From: Torymus aiolomorphi
Taxonomy: Eukaryota; Arthropoda; Insecta; Hymenoptera; Torymidae
Assembly (NCBI GenBank): GCA_036365515.1
Contig: CM070873.1
Span: forward strand, 259,629,575 to 259,693,574
Direction: 5' to 3'
DNA: 64,000 nt
Shown here: one piece after another, positions 63,797 to 64,000 of the stretch
Numbering within the stretch: position 1 is the stretch's first letter
How the letters are laid out: every line of letters begins with the position of its first letter
The notes under the pieces: generated by a model
Database searches by the model: none
Seen by the model: only the letters and a program-made list of their open reading frames with translations
Told to the model about the DNA's origin: nothing
Position numbers and translations under genes: made by a program

Positions 63797-64000
63797 ATAA
63801 AATCATCACGCTTGCTTCGGCTTTTCCCTCTATTCCGTGAGGGTTTTTACGCCGCAGCAAGGGTTTCCTTCTTTATCGCGAGAATAATTGTGTTTTTATT
63901 TAAAACCTCTCACTCACTCTTCCGTTTCCTTTTTCCTTCCAATTCACCAATAATATATTATTCATTACGATTGTTCACGGACTATACTCAGTAAACGAGG

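Larger units (their letters stand above)
57039..64000 (+). mobile_element. right arm of the large palindromic element (runs off the window)
   Basis: This is the mirror copy of 49906-57038 on the plus strand, with the same gene order outward. It reaches the window edge without ending, so total length and terminal repeats are unknown. Differences from the left arm include a TGG-to-TGA change at 58063-58065, a one-base loss near 60187 and several homopolymer length changes. Its protease gene is open, unlike the left copy. Confidence 0.7.

Noticed and set aside
1..64000. tRNA, rRNA or other structured RNA genes
   Set aside because: No cloverleaf with A/B boxes or conserved rRNA segment was noticed by eye; a covariance-model scan would be needed for certainty.

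Overview
The window looks like a transposon- and satellite-rich stretch of an arthropod nuclear genome, most likely an insect and possibly a hymenopteran. This rests on family content (mariner, P-element-like, jockey-type and R1/I-type non-LTR elements, Maverick-like genes) and AT-rich, intron-poor junk DNA; the species cannot be named from the sequence. No intact host gene, rRNA or tRNA was recognised. The only host-type coding trace is a broken helicase fragment near 43.6-44.0 kb.

Layout. 1-3640: AT-rich DNA with short diverged repeats and a probable Gypsy-type LTR. 3640-5826: broken R1/I-like retrotransposon (endonuclease, RT, RNase H). 5827-13046: decayed satellite in reverse orientation, cut by a complete but frameshifted mariner (6880-8147, TA duplication) and a 4.06-kb Sola-like transposon (8542-12599, ATAA duplication). 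About 13047-16930: a foldback element with ~1.2-kb inverted arms. 16931-35936: ~44 tandem ~430-bp satellite units in the opposite orientation to the left relics, so the foldback element sits where the satellite changes direction. 35937-37856: a second, diverged ~300-bp tandem array. 38521-41190: a decayed THAP/P-element-type transposase. 41.2-49.3 kb: a dense nest of hairpin MITEs, two jockey-type fragments sharing one target sequence, a TA-flanked MITE and 74-bp tandem repeats.

49906-64000 is the most striking part: two ~7-kb inverted arms meet head to head at 57038/57039. Each arm carries the same outward gene series: a conserved protein of the F54H12.2-like family (probably a virus-type capsid protein), an uncharacterised conserved protein, an adenain/Ulp1-like cysteine protease, a Pro/Ala-rich protein of unknown function and a Cys-rich zinc-ribbon-like protein. 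Families of iterated repeats lie between the genes. This gene set resembles Maverick/Polinton or adintovirus-like elements, but no polymerase, integrase or packaging ATPase is visible in the window. The two arms differ by a few substitutions and homopolymer indels, so different genes are broken in each arm. The centre is asymmetric and holds different remains of the first gene on each side.

Nothing here forms an operon or a host pathway. The genes belong to selfish elements, mostly dead, in a region with heterochromatin-like features. The main open question is whether the large palindrome is a real duplicated virus-like element or an assembly foldback.
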